A stretch of DNA of 64,000 nucleotides from Neorhizobium galegae. GTDB lineage: Bacteria; Pseudomonadota; Alphaproteobacteria; Rhizobiales; Rhizobiaceae. A program made the position numbers and the translations under genes. This document shows positions 34,314 through 44,342 of this stretch, piece after piece (positions within the stretch are counted from its first letter, which is position 1; each line of letters begins with the position of its first letter). Where the stretch lies: the NCBI RefSeq assembly GCF_021391675.1, contig NZ_CP090096.1:1054001-1118000 (forward strand). Direction: 5' to 3'. The notes below the pieces were generated by a model. It had not been told where the DNA came from. It was given only the letters and a program-made list of their open reading frames with translations, and did not search any database.

Positions 34314-35129
34314 TCAGAGGATATGTGTGCCGCCGAGGTTTTGCACCGCGCGGCGGGTCATGACGGCGACGAGATGAGCGCGGTAGTCGGCCGGCGCGTG
34401 CATGTCGCCCATCATCCGCGACGGGTCGATGGTGAGGCCCTCCAGCGCTTCGGCCGAAAAGTTCTCGGTCAGCAACGCCTCGGCTTCGGTCCAGCGGAAC
34501 ACGCCCTCGTTGCCCGCACCGGTGATCGCCACGCGGATATGGCCGTCGCGATGTTTACTGACGAAGGCGGCAGCCATCGAATAACGCGAGGCCGGATTGC
34601 GGAATTTCGCATAGCCGGCGATTTCCGGGATCTTGAACTCGACCCGGACGAGAATTTCGCCTGGCTCCAATGCGGTCGTGTAGAGGCCCTGGAAATAATC
34701 CTCGGCGGGGATTTCGCGTCGATCCGTATGGACGATCGCATCGAGCGCCAACACGGCGGCGGGATAGTCGGCGGCCGGATCGTTATTGGCGGTCGAGCCG
34801 CCAATCGTGCCCATATGGCGCACCTGGACGTCGCCGATCGATCCGGCTAGGCCTGAAAGCGCCGGGATGGCGGCCTTGATTTCCTTGGACGCGGCGACGG
34901 CGGCATGTTTGGTCGCCGAGCCGATGATCACTCTTTCGGCGGTGATTGCGATCCCGGAAAGCTCCGGAATGCTGCGCACATCGATCAGATGCGCGGGCGC
35001 GGCAAGCCGGCTCTTCAGCGTCGGGATCAGAGTGTGGCCGCCCGAGAGGTAGGAGGGCTCGTCGGAATTCGTGTAGAGATCGACGGCCTCGGCCAGCGTC
35101 TTCGGCTTGTGGTAGGTCGTTGCGTACAT
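34314..35129 (-). CDS. CoxM-like FAD-binding subunit of a molybdenum hydroxylase
   Basis: 271 residues. The two FAD-binding blocks of the xanthine dehydrogenase/CO dehydrogenase medium subunit are present: YLSGGHTLIPTLKSRL and TIGGSTANNDPAADYPA. It normally passes electrons from the 2Fe-2S subunit to FAD in a CoxLMS heterotrimer. The small subunit is encoded just upstream, but no molybdopterin large subunit gene lies on either side. The enzyme would have to borrow a CoxL encoded elsewhere, or is non-functional. Confidence 0.9.
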   Translation of the reverse strand: MYATTYHKPKTLAEAVDLYTNSDEPSYLSGGHTLIPTLKSRLAAPAHLIDVRSIPELSGIAITAERVIIGSATKHAAVAASKEIKAAIPALSGLAGSIGDVQVRHMGTIGGSTANNDPAADYPAAVLALDAIVHTDRREIPAEDYFQGLYTTALEPGEILVRVEFKIPEIAGYAKFRNPASRYSMAAAFVSKHRDGHIRVAITGAGNEGVFRWTEAEALLTENFSAEALEGLTIDPSRMMGDMHAPADYRAHLVAVMTRRAVQNLGGTHIL

Positions 35130-35146
35130 TGCGTGATCCTCCCCGC

Positions 35147-35638
<492 letters not shown>

Positions 35639-35639
35639 G

Positions 35640-35970
35640 CGCCCCTCCTGTTAAAAACTCGGGCGGCGAGAGCCGCGATGACAATGACAGCGACGGCGGT
35701 GCCGGCGGCGATATAAGACATACGGCTGAAAGGCCGCGCGGCCGTCGCCGCAGGCGCGACAGACGGTCCGGCAGCTTCGGGAGCCGCAAGGGAAATAGGT
35801 GCCGATGGTGCAGCTGACATGACTGGCGCGGCAACCGCCGCCGTCGCAATAGCCTCCGCTACTCCGGCATCGGCCGCATGATCAACCATCACGGCTCGTA
35901 TCGCAAGCTTTTCGAAGAACTCGTCTGCGAGTTTTTTCGCAGCGGAATCAGTCTGCCGCGAGCCCTCGGG
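35640..35970 (-). pseudogene. CoxG (SRPBCC) C-terminal remnant
   Basis: The translated stretch DSAAKKLADEFFEKLAIRA, a Pro/Ala-rich linker (SAAPSAPISLAAPEAAGPSV) and a terminal hydrophobic helix (YIAAGTAVAVIVIAALAARV) match the C-terminal end and membrane anchor of CoxG-type proteins, which attach molybdenum hydroxylases to the membrane. The SRPBCC domain that should precede it is absent; upstream of about 35970 the frame reads unrelated Arg-rich sequence. A deletion joined here probably removed the rest of coxG. Confidence 0.5.
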
Positions 35971-36198
35971 TTCCCGATCACGGCATCGGCCGGTCCGCCT
36001 GTCCACGGGCCGGCGCCCGTACGAAACAAGATCACGAGTTCCCTGCGGCGGCGATCGAAACGGGGCGCCCGAGCCCGACACCGCGTCTGCTGGAGGAGGC
36101 CGCGGCCGAACACATGCGAGCAATCCGACGATCGCCGCATTGCGCCGATCGGAAAGTGGCGCTAAGGCGTCGCGATAGATTGTTCAGGGAAATGTCCC

Positions 36199-36783
36199 AT
36201 GCGCCGCATCATCATCGCCATCACCGGTGCATCCGGTGTCGTTTATGGCGTTCGCGCCCTGCAGCTTTTGAGGCAAGTCGAAGATATCGAGACCCATGCG
36301 GTGATCTCGCCCTCCGCTTTTCGCACCGCGATCGACGAAATCGACATGAGTGCCGAAGAGATCAAGAGCCTGGCCGACGTGCTCTATAATCACAAGGATA
36401 TCGGCGCGGCGCTCTCCTCCGGCTCGTTCCGCACCGCCGGCATGCTCGTCGCACCCTGTTCGGTAAAGACGCTGAGCGGCATCGCCAACTGCTACAATGA
36501 CGAGCTGATCGTGCGCGCGGCCGACGTCTGCCTGAAGGAACGCCGGCGTGTCGTGCTATTGTTTCGCGAGACGCCGTTGCATGCCGGCCATATCGCCCTG
36601 ATGGACCAGGCGACCCGCAACGGTGCGATCGTCATGCCGCCAGTGCCTGCCTTCTATTCGAAGCCCAGCTCACTGGACGAGATGGTGACCCAGACGGTTG
36701 GCCGGGCGCTTGATCTCTTCGATATCCACCTGCCGATGGTCAAGCGCTGGAAGGACGGCCCTGGTTCACCCGGCCAGCATTGA
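36199..36783 (+). CDS. ubiX: UbiX-family flavin prenyltransferase
   Basis: 194 residues. The N-terminal IIIAITGASGVVYGVRALQLL is the flavin-binding signature, and VAPCSVKTLSGIANCYNDELIVRAADV plus LLFRETPLHAGHIALM are typical UbiX/Pad1 blocks. The protein makes prenylated FMN for UbiD-type decarboxylases. No ubiD is adjacent, so it may serve ubiquinone synthesis or a distant decarboxylase. Length is standard. Confidence 0.9.
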   Translation: MRRIIIAITGASGVVYGVRALQLLRQVEDIETHAVISPSAFRTAIDEIDMSAEEIKSLADVLYNHKDIGAALSSGSFRTAGMLVAPCSVKTLSGIANCYNDELIVRAADVCLKERRRVVLLFRETPLHAGHIALMDQATRNGAIVMPPVPAFYSKPSSLDEMVTQTVGRALDLFDIHLPMVKRWKDGPGSPGQH

Positions 36784-36805
36784 TTTTGTGCTCCGAATGT
36801 CGACT

Positions 36806-37312
36806 CTAAAGGGCCGCAAGCGCGTTTTCGATCACGGCAAGGGCCGTGGCCGTCCGCTCATCCGGCTCCGCTCCACGGAAAAACCTCACGACATTTCTGA
36901 GATTGCCAGCTGCATCGCCGGTTGGACCATCGGCTGCCATCAGCGCCTGCCCTTCGGCCTCCAGCACCGCCAGCTCGATCCTTTCCGAACCGAGTTCGAC
37001 AGCCTTCACGCCGTTGCGCAAGGTTTGTGTCTCCTCGGTGGGTGCCGGATGCGGCCCGTTCTTCAATCGCCGGCGCACGGCGCGCAGCGGTTCGATCACC
37101 TCATTGCGCCAGTTGGCGACGAGGCCGTCGATGCGGGCAATCTCTGTTGGCGAAAGCGCCACGGAATTTTTAGCCAGCCAGGCGGAGAACAACAGCACCG
37201 GCACGTCGACGCCGCTTTCGTCCTGAAGCAGCAGGCAGGCTTCGCTGACACCGGGGGCACCATAAAGCCGCAATGCGAAATCCCAAAGTCCCTGCCCGGT
37301 ATCCGCAGCCAT
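36806..37312 (-). CDS. TIGR02444-family protein
   Basis: 168 residues from the methionine at 37312 (MAADTGQGLWDFALRLYGAP). The sequence, with ACLLLQDESGVDVPVLLFSAWLA and WRNEVIEPLRAVRRRLK, matches a small proteobacterial family known only as TIGR02444, with no assigned function. It is soluble and helical. It converges on ubiX, with no sign of functional linkage. Confidence 0.7.
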   Translation of the reverse strand: MAADTGQGLWDFALRLYGAPGVSEACLLLQDESGVDVPVLLFSAWLAKNSVALSPTEIARIDGLVANWRNEVIEPLRAVRRRLKNGPHPAPTEETQTLRNGVKAVELGSERIELAVLEAEGQALMAADGPTGDAAGNLRNVVRFFRGAEPDERTATALAVIENALAAL

Positions 37313-37456
37313 GCAGCCTCTCCATCGCCTTTCCACGGCTTATCAGTTTGACTGCGAAACAGGCAAGCTTCGATGGGATTTCCCCTGTCGCATCGCGGTC
37401 AACGCCGAGGAACCCCACGCCGTTGGGAGCGCCAGGTGCCATTGCCCGGCATCTCC

Positions 37457-39289
37457 TCAGGCAGCGCGGCGACGCCGCTGGGGCTGGGAGGAGCCTGCGC
37501 CGAGCTGGAACTGGCCGACCATCTGGCGCAGTTTCGAGGCCTCGTCGGCGAGACCGGAGCTCGCCGCCGTCGTCTCCTCGACCATTGCCGCATTCTGCTG
37601 GGTCACCTGGTCCATCTGGTTGACTGCCGAATTGATCTCCGAAAGGCCGGTCGACTGTTCGCGGGCCGAGCGGGCGATATCGTCCACATGGCTGTTGATC
37701 GTGACGATATAGCCCTCGATCGACTTCAGCGATTCGCCGGCATCGCGGACATATTTCACGCCGTGGCCGACTTCGACGGTCGAGTTCTGGATCAGCGACT
37801 TGATTTCCTTCGCCGCATTGGCTGAACGCTGGGCGAGTTCGCGCACCTCCTGAGCAACGACCGCAAAGCCCTTGCCGGCCTCGCCCGCCCGCGCCGCTTC
37901 GACGCCGGCGTTCAGCGCCAGAAGGTTGGTCTGGAAGGCGATCTCGTCGATGACCCCGATGATGTTGGAGATCTGGTTGGAGCTTTCCTCGATGCGGCGC
38001 ATTGCCTCGACGGCATTGGCTACAACTTCTCCGGAACGGGCGGCGGACGAATTGGCCTCCGCTGCGATCTTCCGGGTCTCATCGACCTTCTTGGATGCGG
38101 AGCTGACATTTGCAGTGATCTGATCGAGTGCGGCGGCTGTCTCTTCGAGCGAAGCTGCCTGCTGCTCCGAGCGGCGCGACAGGTCGCCGGCGGACTGACT
38201 GATTTCCTGGGTCCCGCCATCGATTGCCTCGGCGCTGCCGGCGATCTGTGTCAACGTGCTGGCGAGTTGGGCGATCGAGGTGTTGAAGTCGTGGCGCAGA
38301 GCTTCGAAGTCCGCCGAGAAGGTCTCGTCAAGCTGGAAGGAGAGATCGCCTGCGGCGAGCCGGCGCAGGCCGCCGCCAAGGCCGGAGGTCGCGACGCGGA
38401 GCCGTTGGGACGCATCGGCTTCGGCTTGTTCCTGCGCAGCGATGCGCTCGGCTTCCGACCGGTTGCGGGCTTCGATCGCCTCGCCTTCCAGCCGTTTGTT
38501 GTCGAGTGCCGCCTGGCGGAAAATCTCCACTGCCGCTGCCATCCCGCCGATCTCGTCCTTGCGATCCATGCCGAAGATGGTCAGCGTCAGTTCGCCGCCG
38601 GCGAGGCGCCGCATGCAGTCCTGCAGGCGTTGCAGCGGACCGACAACACCTGACAGCACGACCCGGATCGAGAAGCCGACCACGATCAGCGAAATCACGC
38701 CGATCACGGTCATCCAAACGGAGAGATCGGCCTTGTCCTCCAACCCATCCTCGAAACTCTTGTGGGCGACATCGAGCTGCAGCTTGGTTAGCGCGTTCAG
38801 CGGTTCAGCGAGCGGCTCGATCGCCGGGTAGAGCCGCTTCGTCACATAGATATCGAGGGTCGCCTGATCGCGCTTGCCCATGATCGCCAGAAGCTCGTCG
38901 ACCGCCTTGGTGGTCTCCGTACGAGCGCCGAGGTAACGCTGGACGAGACTTTTCTCCTGGTCGGTCAGGTGGGTTGCCTGGTAGGCCGCCCAGTCGCGGT
39001 CGGCGGTAACGAGTGCTGCGCGGACTGTCCGCTCGCCCAGTTCCCAGCTGAACGCACCGCTGCGCGTCTTGTGGGCGGTGTCGACTATGGTGACCGCATA
39101 GGCGTCGGAGACCGTCTTGATATGCGCCACGGGCTCGAGCCGATCCTCAACGATCGAGCGGGTGCGTGCCGACAGCGTATCCATTCCGATGAATGCGACA
39201 GTCGTGGTTGCGGCAAGCGCGAGCGCGAGGCCGACGACGCTGGCGACAAGTTTCAATTTAATGGTCATCGAAGAGATCCATTGCTGCAT
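37457..39289 (-). CDS. Methyl-accepting chemotaxis protein
   Basis: 610 residues. TM1 lies near 11-30 and TM2 near 190-212 ([20 protein letters not shown]), enclosing a periplasmic four-helix sensor domain. A HAMP domain and a second HAMP-like region follow, then the signalling hairpin with the near-invariant tip [20 protein letters not shown] and [19 protein letters not shown]. The tail is short and basic (QPQRRRRAA) with no NWETF pentapeptide. Ligand unknown. Confidence 0.93.
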   Translation of the reverse strand: MQQWISSMTIKLKLVASVVGLALALAATTTVAFIGMDTLSARTRSIVEDRLEPVAHIKTVSDAYAVTIVDTAHKTRSGAFSWELGERTVRAALVTADRDWAAYQATHLTDQEKSLVQRYLGARTETTKAVDELLAIMGKRDQATLDIYVTKRLYPAIEPLAEPLNALTKLQLDVAHKSFEDGLEDKADLSVWMTVIGVISLIVVGFSIRVVLSGVVGPLQRLQDCMRRLAGGELTLTIFGMDRKDEIGGMAAAVEIFRQAALDNKRLEGEAIEARNRSEAERIAAQEQAEADASQRLRVATSGLGGGLRRLAAGDLSFQLDETFSADFEALRHDFNTSIAQLASTLTQIAGSAEAIDGGTQEISQSAGDLSRRSEQQAASLEETAAALDQITANVSSASKKVDETRKIAAEANSSAARSGEVVANAVEAMRRIEESSNQISNIIGVIDEIAFQTNLLALNAGVEAARAGEAGKGFAVVAQEVRELAQRSANAAKEIKSLIQNSTVEVGHGVKYVRDAGESLKSIEGYIVTINSHVDDIARSAREQSTGLSEINSAVNQMDQVTQQNAAMVEETTAASSGLADEASKLRQMVGQFQLGAGSSQPQRRRRAA

Positions 39290-39383
39290 TGGAGGTCATG
39301 ACCAAATCCTGTTGGCCCGCTATGGTTAAGGATTGCGGAAAATGCTGAGGATATGTTTAACGGCACTACCAGGGATAGCATAG

Positions 39384-39566
39384 ATGTGTCTATTCGCTCG
39401 GGACCGAGGCTGCGTTGACGAGAGACAGGTGGCGACGGTTCGGGAGATGGCGACCAAGGCGGTAGCCATGGGCATCCTTCTCTCTCCGGCCCGCATGACC
39501 GGTGACGGGTTCTACGAGGCAGTGATCTCGTATCCCGACGGCAATCCTGTCGAGATCACCGAATGA
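39384..39566 (+). CDS. Small hypothetical protein (60 aa)
   Basis: Open frame MCLFARDRGCVDERQVATVR ending DGFYEAVISYPDGNPVEITE. The composition is soluble and the C-terminus looks like a beta hairpin, which is more protein-like than most chance frames. No clear ribosome site and no family recognised. Confidence 0.35.
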   Translation: MCLFARDRGCVDERQVATVREMATKAVAMGILLSPARMTGDGFYEAVISYPDGNPVEITE

Positions 39567-39987
39567 TGCGGCTCAAGCCTGGCCGGCTTAGCCTTGAAAA
39601 GTCCCGGGATTGAGGCAGGTGTAACGCGCAGAGAGCCGGCTGCTTGGGCGTGAGCGTGAGATCATCTGGCTCGATCACCTCCCGCTGTGGGCGGCAGGCA
39701 GGCTCACTGAAATCATCGGAGCCACGATCACGCACGGCCGACTTCGTCATCACCGGTTTGGGCCGGAGAGACTGGCTGGAGGCCGGCGACGGGGATTCGG
39801 AATGCCTAGGAGACGACAACGCGTCCGACAGCCGAACGCTCATCAACACAGCAGCGGAGTCCTTCGCCTGGCGTTGGCAGTCGTCCTTCAAGGCGGCCGA
39901 CGCCCGGCAATACGTGAACATTTCGCGTTCGTCGTGAGACATCCTCCTGAATGAAGGGTAGGTGAAGCCATCAATCGAGAACTGCAA
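39556..39987 (-). CDS. Uncertain hypothetical ORF (143 aa)
   Basis: The N-terminal half (MSHDEREMFTYCRASAALKD, DDCQRQAKDSAAVLMSVR) could be a short real protein, but the C-terminal half is low-complexity and no family was recognised. It may be chance or decayed. It is the only long frame in the stretch 39570-40120. Confidence 0.25.
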   Translation of the reverse strand: MQFSIDGFTYPSFRRMSHDEREMFTYCRASAALKDDCQRQAKDSAAVLMSVRLSDALSSPRHSESPSPASSQSLRPKPVMTKSAVRDRGSDDFSEPACRPQREVIEPDDLTLTPKQPALCALHLPQSRDFSRLSRPGLSRIIR

Positions 39988-40121
39988 GCACTATGGCATC
40001 TTATGACGAAACTCGCCGTGTCTGCGCATCAGGCCGCTGTCGCAATGAACAACGTCACGATTTGATTTCAAGCGCGAGTCTCCACTCATCGCGCGCCGCT
40101 AAACGAAGGTTTGGCGCCGGA

Positions 40122-41129
40122 CTAGCTAGTGGGTTCGACCTGCTCAGGCGTTCCGCCGTTTGCCGCCGAACGGTAGCCCGCCTCAACAACGGCCAGCGCG
40201 TGCTCCGCTTCGAGCAGGCCTGCAACGGGAGGGCGACCATCTATGAAATCCGCCCAGCTGCGGCGGAGCAAAACCGGGTAATACTCGTCCGTGTTATACG
40301 CGATGGTCGTAGCGTAAGCCCTCTCGTGTTCTCGCGACTTGGCGTAGAACTGATCGGCGTAGCCTCGAATGTAAGATTGACGGTGCGAGAGCGAAAAGGC
40401 GAAATCCCGCTGATCCTCGGCCGTGGAGGGATACAAATAGCCTGTCTCGATTACGCCGATCTGTCCTGCGCCATTTCGGCAGGTGAACACAGCCTGTTCG
40501 TCGACAGTGACATCAGGTCGATAGATCTGGACCTGGCCTGAGACCTGAGTGATGGGGGATTGCGTCAAGTTTGAAATCAAGTCGATGAAGTGAACGCCCA
40601 CGTTCAGCATCGACCCACCTCCTGCGAACGCCTTGTCAAGCATCCATGCACACCCGTTTCGCTCATAACGAGCCACTGACCCTACAATAAACCTGAAGGT
40701 GAGATGCTGGAAACCGTCTGGCGTGAACCCTGCAGCCGGCGAGAGGCGATCCGCTAGGTCGCTCACGCGCATGATGAAAGGCACGCTTACAAAGACGCCG
40801 TGTTTCTCAGAGAGTTTGCGAATACGACGAACTTCCTCGAGATTAACCCCGCATGGCTTCTCGATGAGAAAGGGCTTGCCTTTAGCGATCAGCCGCTCAG
40901 CGAGTGCGGCCATATCCGAGTGACGGCTAAAAACGAGTGCGAAGTCGAAATCCTGGCTCATAAGCTCATCGTCTGAGCCATAGAGCTTACAATTAAGCAG
41001 GTCGGAAAAACGAGCCCCGGCAAATGACGCGCTGTCGGATATGCCGATTATCTCAATACCCGGATCCTTCAGCGCAGCGATGTAAAGCGGAAAATGCCAG
41101 TGGCTGACGTCGAATACTGCGATCTTCAT
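40122..41129 (-). CDS. Gfo/Idh/MocA-family oxidoreductase
   Basis: 335 residues from ATG 41129, chosen because a GGAG site lies 5 nt upstream and the next residues, MKIAVFDVSHWHFPLYIAAL, form the Rossmann start. LIEKPCGVNLEEVRRI is the conserved EKP motif containing the catalytic lysine, and GGGSMLNVGVHFIDLI is the family dimer and active-site block. Members oxidise or reduce sugars and cyclitols with NAD(P). It is divergent from the iclR gene, with the shared promoter region holding an IclR-type palindrome. Confidence 0.87.
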   Translation of the reverse strand: MKIAVFDVSHWHFPLYIAALKDPGIEIIGISDSASFAGARFSDLLNCKLYGSDDELMSQDFDFALVFSRHSDMAALAERLIAKGKPFLIEKPCGVNLEEVRRIRKLSEKHGVFVSVPFIMRVSDLADRLSPAAGFTPDGFQHLTFRFIVGSVARYERNGCAWMLDKAFAGGGSMLNVGVHFIDLISNLTQSPITQVSGQVQIYRPDVTVDEQAVFTCRNGAGQIGVIETGYLYPSTAEDQRDFAFSLSHRQSYIRGYADQFYAKSREHERAYATTIAYNTDEYYPVLLRRSWADFIDGRPPVAGLLEAEHALAVVEAGYRSAANGGTPEQVEPTS

Positions 41130-41274
41130 CACGACTCCGTTCATTGCGGGTTTATCAAGGCGAGAAGCCATGGTTAAACGAATCTAGGACCGACCGGGTG
41201 GCGCCGACGACCTGCGGACCAATGGTCTAACTGCCGTTCTAGCGGCTCCTTGTGAAACGCCTCTCGCAATGCTA

Positions 41275-41291
41275 TTGGAATAGCGTTCCGA
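41275..41291. promoter_or_regulatory. Candidate IclR operator 1 (upstream of iclR)
   Basis: TTGGAATAGCGTTCCGA is a near-perfect palindrome (GGAA-N5-TTCC) 22 nt upstream of the iclR start, in the divergent region with the Gfo/Idh gene. A nearly identical sequence lies upstream of the ABC operon at 42210-42225. Confidence 0.65.
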
Positions 41292-41312
41292 TAAATCGAA
41301 TATCGTGGTATC

Positions 41313-42143
41313 ATGCGACTTGTCAAATCCCTTCTAGACCGTTGTTTTGACCTCATCACCCTGTTGAGTGAAAACGCCAGTGGACTGTCATTAGGCGAAA
41401 TCAGTCGCCGGCTGGACGTCCCGAAGAGCGCAGCGCATCGCCTGCTCAACAGTCTGTGTGACTTAGGCTGGGCCGAACAGGATCCCGAGAACGGGTTCTA
41501 TAGACTTACATTGCGCCTTGCCGTGATGGGCCAGCGCCTGCTAGCCGGCACACGGATCCCGGACATCTGCCAACCGATTTTGGACCGGTTAGCGAGCAAT
41601 ACGAAGGGGCTCGGCAGGATTGCGATCCTTGATCGTGATGGTTTGACGTGGATATCCCATTCACAAGGCATGCGGTCCGGCCTGATCTACCAGCCGGAGC
41701 TGGTAGCAAAAGTCCCATTGCACACGACCGCCAACGGAAAAGCTTGGCTAGCGACCCTCGATCGGGAGGAGGCTTTGGCCAGGGCCGTAGCCAGTGGACT
41801 GGGGCGCATGGACTTGGGCGGTCCGCGGGTTATTACCTCTAGGCAGACATTTTCAGCTGCTTTGGATGAGACCGAGGAACGCGGATGGGCCACCGCGATC
41901 GAGGAAGCTGAACCCGGCGTCGCCGCTGTCGCCGCTGTCATTCGCGTTGGAGGTCAGGTTGTTGGAACGGTGAGCATCGCCGGACCCATCCACCACTTTT
42001 CTTCGCTCGTACTCCCGCAGTTAGCGGAACAGGTTAAGGCCACTGCCGAGGAACTTTCGCAACTCTGGCCTTATCGGATTGCTTCGCCTACCCCACAAGC
42101 CAACACTTCGAGAAGTTCACAAGTGGTTGGAAATATTATCTAA
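41313..42143 (+). CDS. IclR-family transcriptional regulator
   Basis: 276 residues. The N-terminal winged helix (LSLGEISRRLDVPKSAAHRL, LLNSLCDLGWAEQDPENGFY) is followed by a GAF-like effector domain with the family pattern KVPLHTTANGKAWLA and C-terminal GTVSIAGPIHHF. It lies between the Gfo/Idh gene and a sugar-type ABC operon. Two matching palindromes on either side make it the likely local repressor with a sugar or acid effector. Confidence 0.9.
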   Translation: MRLVKSLLDRCFDLITLLSENASGLSLGEISRRLDVPKSAAHRLLNSLCDLGWAEQDPENGFYRLTLRLAVMGQRLLAGTRIPDICQPILDRLASNTKGLGRIAILDRDGLTWISHSQGMRSGLIYQPELVAKVPLHTTANGKAWLATLDREEALARAVASGLGRMDLGGPRVITSRQTFSAALDETEERGWATAIEEAEPGVAAVAAVIRVGGQVVGTVSIAGPIHHFSSLVLPQLAEQVKATAEELSQLWPYRIASPTPQANTSRSSQVVGNII

Positions 42144-42189
42144 AATACTTCGTTAGCCAACAGCATGCTTGACGCATTGCTGACCTCTG

Positions 42190-42225
42190 TTGACACTCGC
42201 CGTTCTTAATGGAATAACGTTCCAA
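42190..42225 (+). promoter_or_regulatory. Promoter with IclR operator 2, upstream of the ABC operon
   Basis: TTGACA at 42190-42195 is a consensus -35 box; 17 nt later AATAAC is a plausible weak -10. The palindrome TGGAATAACGTTCCAA (42210-42225) covers that -10 position and matches operator 1 at all but two or three bases. A bound IclR protein would block RNA polymerase. Confidence 0.65.
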
Positions 42226-42287
42226 TAGCGATTGTGGAGATCGCCTTGGGATAGGTGGCCGCCTCGGTGGCCGGCAGGAGGAAACAA

Positions 42288-43340
42288 TTGGCTAGTGTTG
42301 AGCTAAAGGCCGTTCGCAAAGCTTACGGCGCCGTATCCGTGCTTCATGGCGTGTCTGTCGATATCCATGAAGGGGAATTTGTAACACTGGTCGGGCCCTC
42401 GGGTTGCGGAAAGTCAACCCTGCTACGGATGATCGCGGGCCTCGAAAATATTTCAGGCGGCGAGATCCAGATCGGCGGACGCACCGTCAACGACGTTCCT
42501 CCGAAGGCCAGAGACATCGCGATGGTCTTCCAAAACTACGCTCTTTATCCGCATATGACCGTTGCGGAAAACATGGGCTTCTCGTTGAAGCTGAAAAAGG
42601 CTTCGCGCGAGGAGCGGACAACGCGCGTTCAACGAGCAGCTGAAATCCTCAGCCTCACGAAGCTCCTCGATCGCTATCCTCGCGAACTCTCGGGCGGTCA
42701 GCGTCAGCGGGTTGCGATGGGCCGCGCAATTGTGCGTGATCCGCAAGTCTTCCTGTTCGACGAGCCGCTTTCGAACCTCGATGCGAAGTTGCGCGTGCAA
42801 ATGCGCGCTGAGATCAAGGAACTGCATCAGCGGCTCAAAACCACTACCGTTTACGTGACCCATGACCAGGTCGAGGCAATGACTATGGCCGACAAGATCG
42901 TTGTCATGCACGACGGTCATGTTGAGCAAGTCGGTGCGCCGCTTGACCTGTATGATTACCCCACCAACGTCTTCGTCGCCGGTTTTATCGGATCGCCGTC
43001 GATGAATTTCCTCAAAGGCAAAGTCGAGCACGACCGGTTCGTTCTTGAGGACGGACACACGCTTCCTCTGCCTGCGGGGGTATCCGATACATCGGGGAAG
43101 CTGATTTACGGCGTTCGTCCTGAGCATCTCATTCTCAGTGACGAGGGACTGCCCCTCACCGTCACGGTCGTCGAACCAACAGGGTCGGAGACGCAGATCA
43201 TTGCTCGCCATGGCTCTCAAACCATTGTCTGCATCTTCCGAGATCGCGTTCTACCGAAAGTCGGCGAGACCATCACCGTGGCCCCTGATCTATCACGCGT
43301 CCATCTCTTCAGCGAGAGCAGCGGCCGGCGCTTGTCCTGA
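42288..43340 (+). CDS. ABC transporter ATPase (UgpC/MalK-like), TTG start
   Basis: 350 residues starting at TTG 42288, six bases after a perfect AGGAGG. The open frame upstream to 42255 has no homology. It has Walker A GPSGCGKST, signature ELSGGQRQRVAMGRAI, Walker B VFLFDEPLSNLDAKLR, H-loop YVTHDQVEAMT and a C-terminal TOBE region with YGVRPEHLIL. It energises the CUT1-type importer encoded by the next three genes. Gene order ATPase-permease-permease-receptor is unusual but compact. Confidence 0.92.
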   Translation: MASVELKAVRKAYGAVSVLHGVSVDIHEGEFVTLVGPSGCGKSTLLRMIAGLENISGGEIQIGGRTVNDVPPKARDIAMVFQNYALYPHMTVAENMGFSLKLKKASREERTTRVQRAAEILSLTKLLDRYPRELSGGQRQRVAMGRAIVRDPQVFLFDEPLSNLDAKLRVQMRAEIKELHQRLKTTTVYVTHDQVEAMTMADKIVVMHDGHVEQVGAPLDLYDYPTNVFVAGFIGSPSMNFLKGKVEHDRFVLEDGHTLPLPAGVSDTSGKLIYGVRPEHLILSDEGLPLTVTVVEPTGSETQIIARHGSQTIVCIFRDRVLPKVGETITVAPDLSRVHLFSESSGRRLS

Positions 43341-43391
43341 GCACACGACGAAACCCACTCTGCCTGAGACGCCACACGGGATTAGTAATCG

Positions 43392-44333
43392 ATGTCGATA
43401 CCTCCGCTACAAGTCAGCACTAACCAGAGCGGGACGAACCTCGCGAGCGACGTCGTGGACGCCACCGACAACGCAAACCGCTTTAGTTGGGCTCCATTTC
43501 TGTGGTTTACCCCCGCAATCTTGATCCTGTTTCTTGTGACCCTCTATCCTACGATCTTTGTGATCTGGTTGAGCTTCCAGAAAACGAAATATTACGAGCT
43601 CGTAGGCTTTGCGGGTCTCGCCAATTACGTTGAGGTTCTGAGCTCATCCGAATTCTGGGACACGACGGTAATTTCCCTGACCTACGTCGGCGGATCTCTA
43701 GTGGGTGCCATAACACTTGGAATGGCCTCGGCGCTGGTTTTGAACCGGGCGGGCGTAACAGGTTCCGCACTGCGCGTTTTCATCCTTTTTCCCTGGACGC
43801 TGTCCATGTCCGTCGTCGGAAGCATCTGGCTCTGGCTCCTCAACCCCTCGTTTGGGCCGATACCCTACGTGATCCAGAAGCTGGGTATTGATCCCGGATT
43901 GATGTTGGGGGACCCAGGAATGGCCTTGCCCCTCATCATTATCGTTACAGCCTGGTGGTCGTTCCCATATGTGATGGTGATGGCGACAGCGGCCATGCAG
44001 TCCATTCCGAAAGAACTCTACGAAGCCGTAGAGATTGATGGAGGAGGGGCATTCGTGAAATTCCGTTACGTCACGCTCACTGAAATCCTTCCTACCCTGG
44101 GCAGTACCGCGCTGACACTTTCCATCATGTACCTGACCTTGATGACGTTGATCATTGTCATGACTGGCGGCGGACCACTGGGATCGACGACCACGCTTAG
44201 CTTCGAAGCGTTTCGTGGAACCGTGCAGGCGGTCAACATCGGACCGACCGCAGTCGTCTCGATCGTCGTGCTTCTTATCAACGTCGCCCTTGGTGCTCTT
44301 TACAGCCGGCTCACCGGCCGCGTTACGGGATAG
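43392..44333 (+). CDS. CUT1-type ABC permease (UgpA/MalF-like)
   Basis: 313 residues with six membrane segments, the first at WFTPAILILFLVTLYPTIFV. The coupling loop PKELYEAVEIDGGGAFVKFR carries the EAA motif. It heterodimerises with the permease encoded 9 nt downstream. Substrates of this class are sugars, polyols or glycerol phosphates. Confidence 0.92.
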   Translation: MSIPPLQVSTNQSGTNLASDVVDATDNANRFSWAPFLWFTPAILILFLVTLYPTIFVIWLSFQKTKYYELVGFAGLANYVEVLSSSEFWDTTVISLTYVGGSLVGAITLGMASALVLNRAGVTGSALRVFILFPWTLSMSVVGSIWLWLLNPSFGPIPYVIQKLGIDPGLMLGDPGMALPLIIIVTAWWSFPYVMVMATAAMQSIPKELYEAVEIDGGGAFVKFRYVTLTEILPTLGSTALTLSIMYLTLMTLIIVMTGGGPLGSTTTLSFEAFRGTVQAVNIGPTAVVSIVVLLINVALGALYSRLTGRVTG

Positions 44334-44342
44334 GAATGTAAT

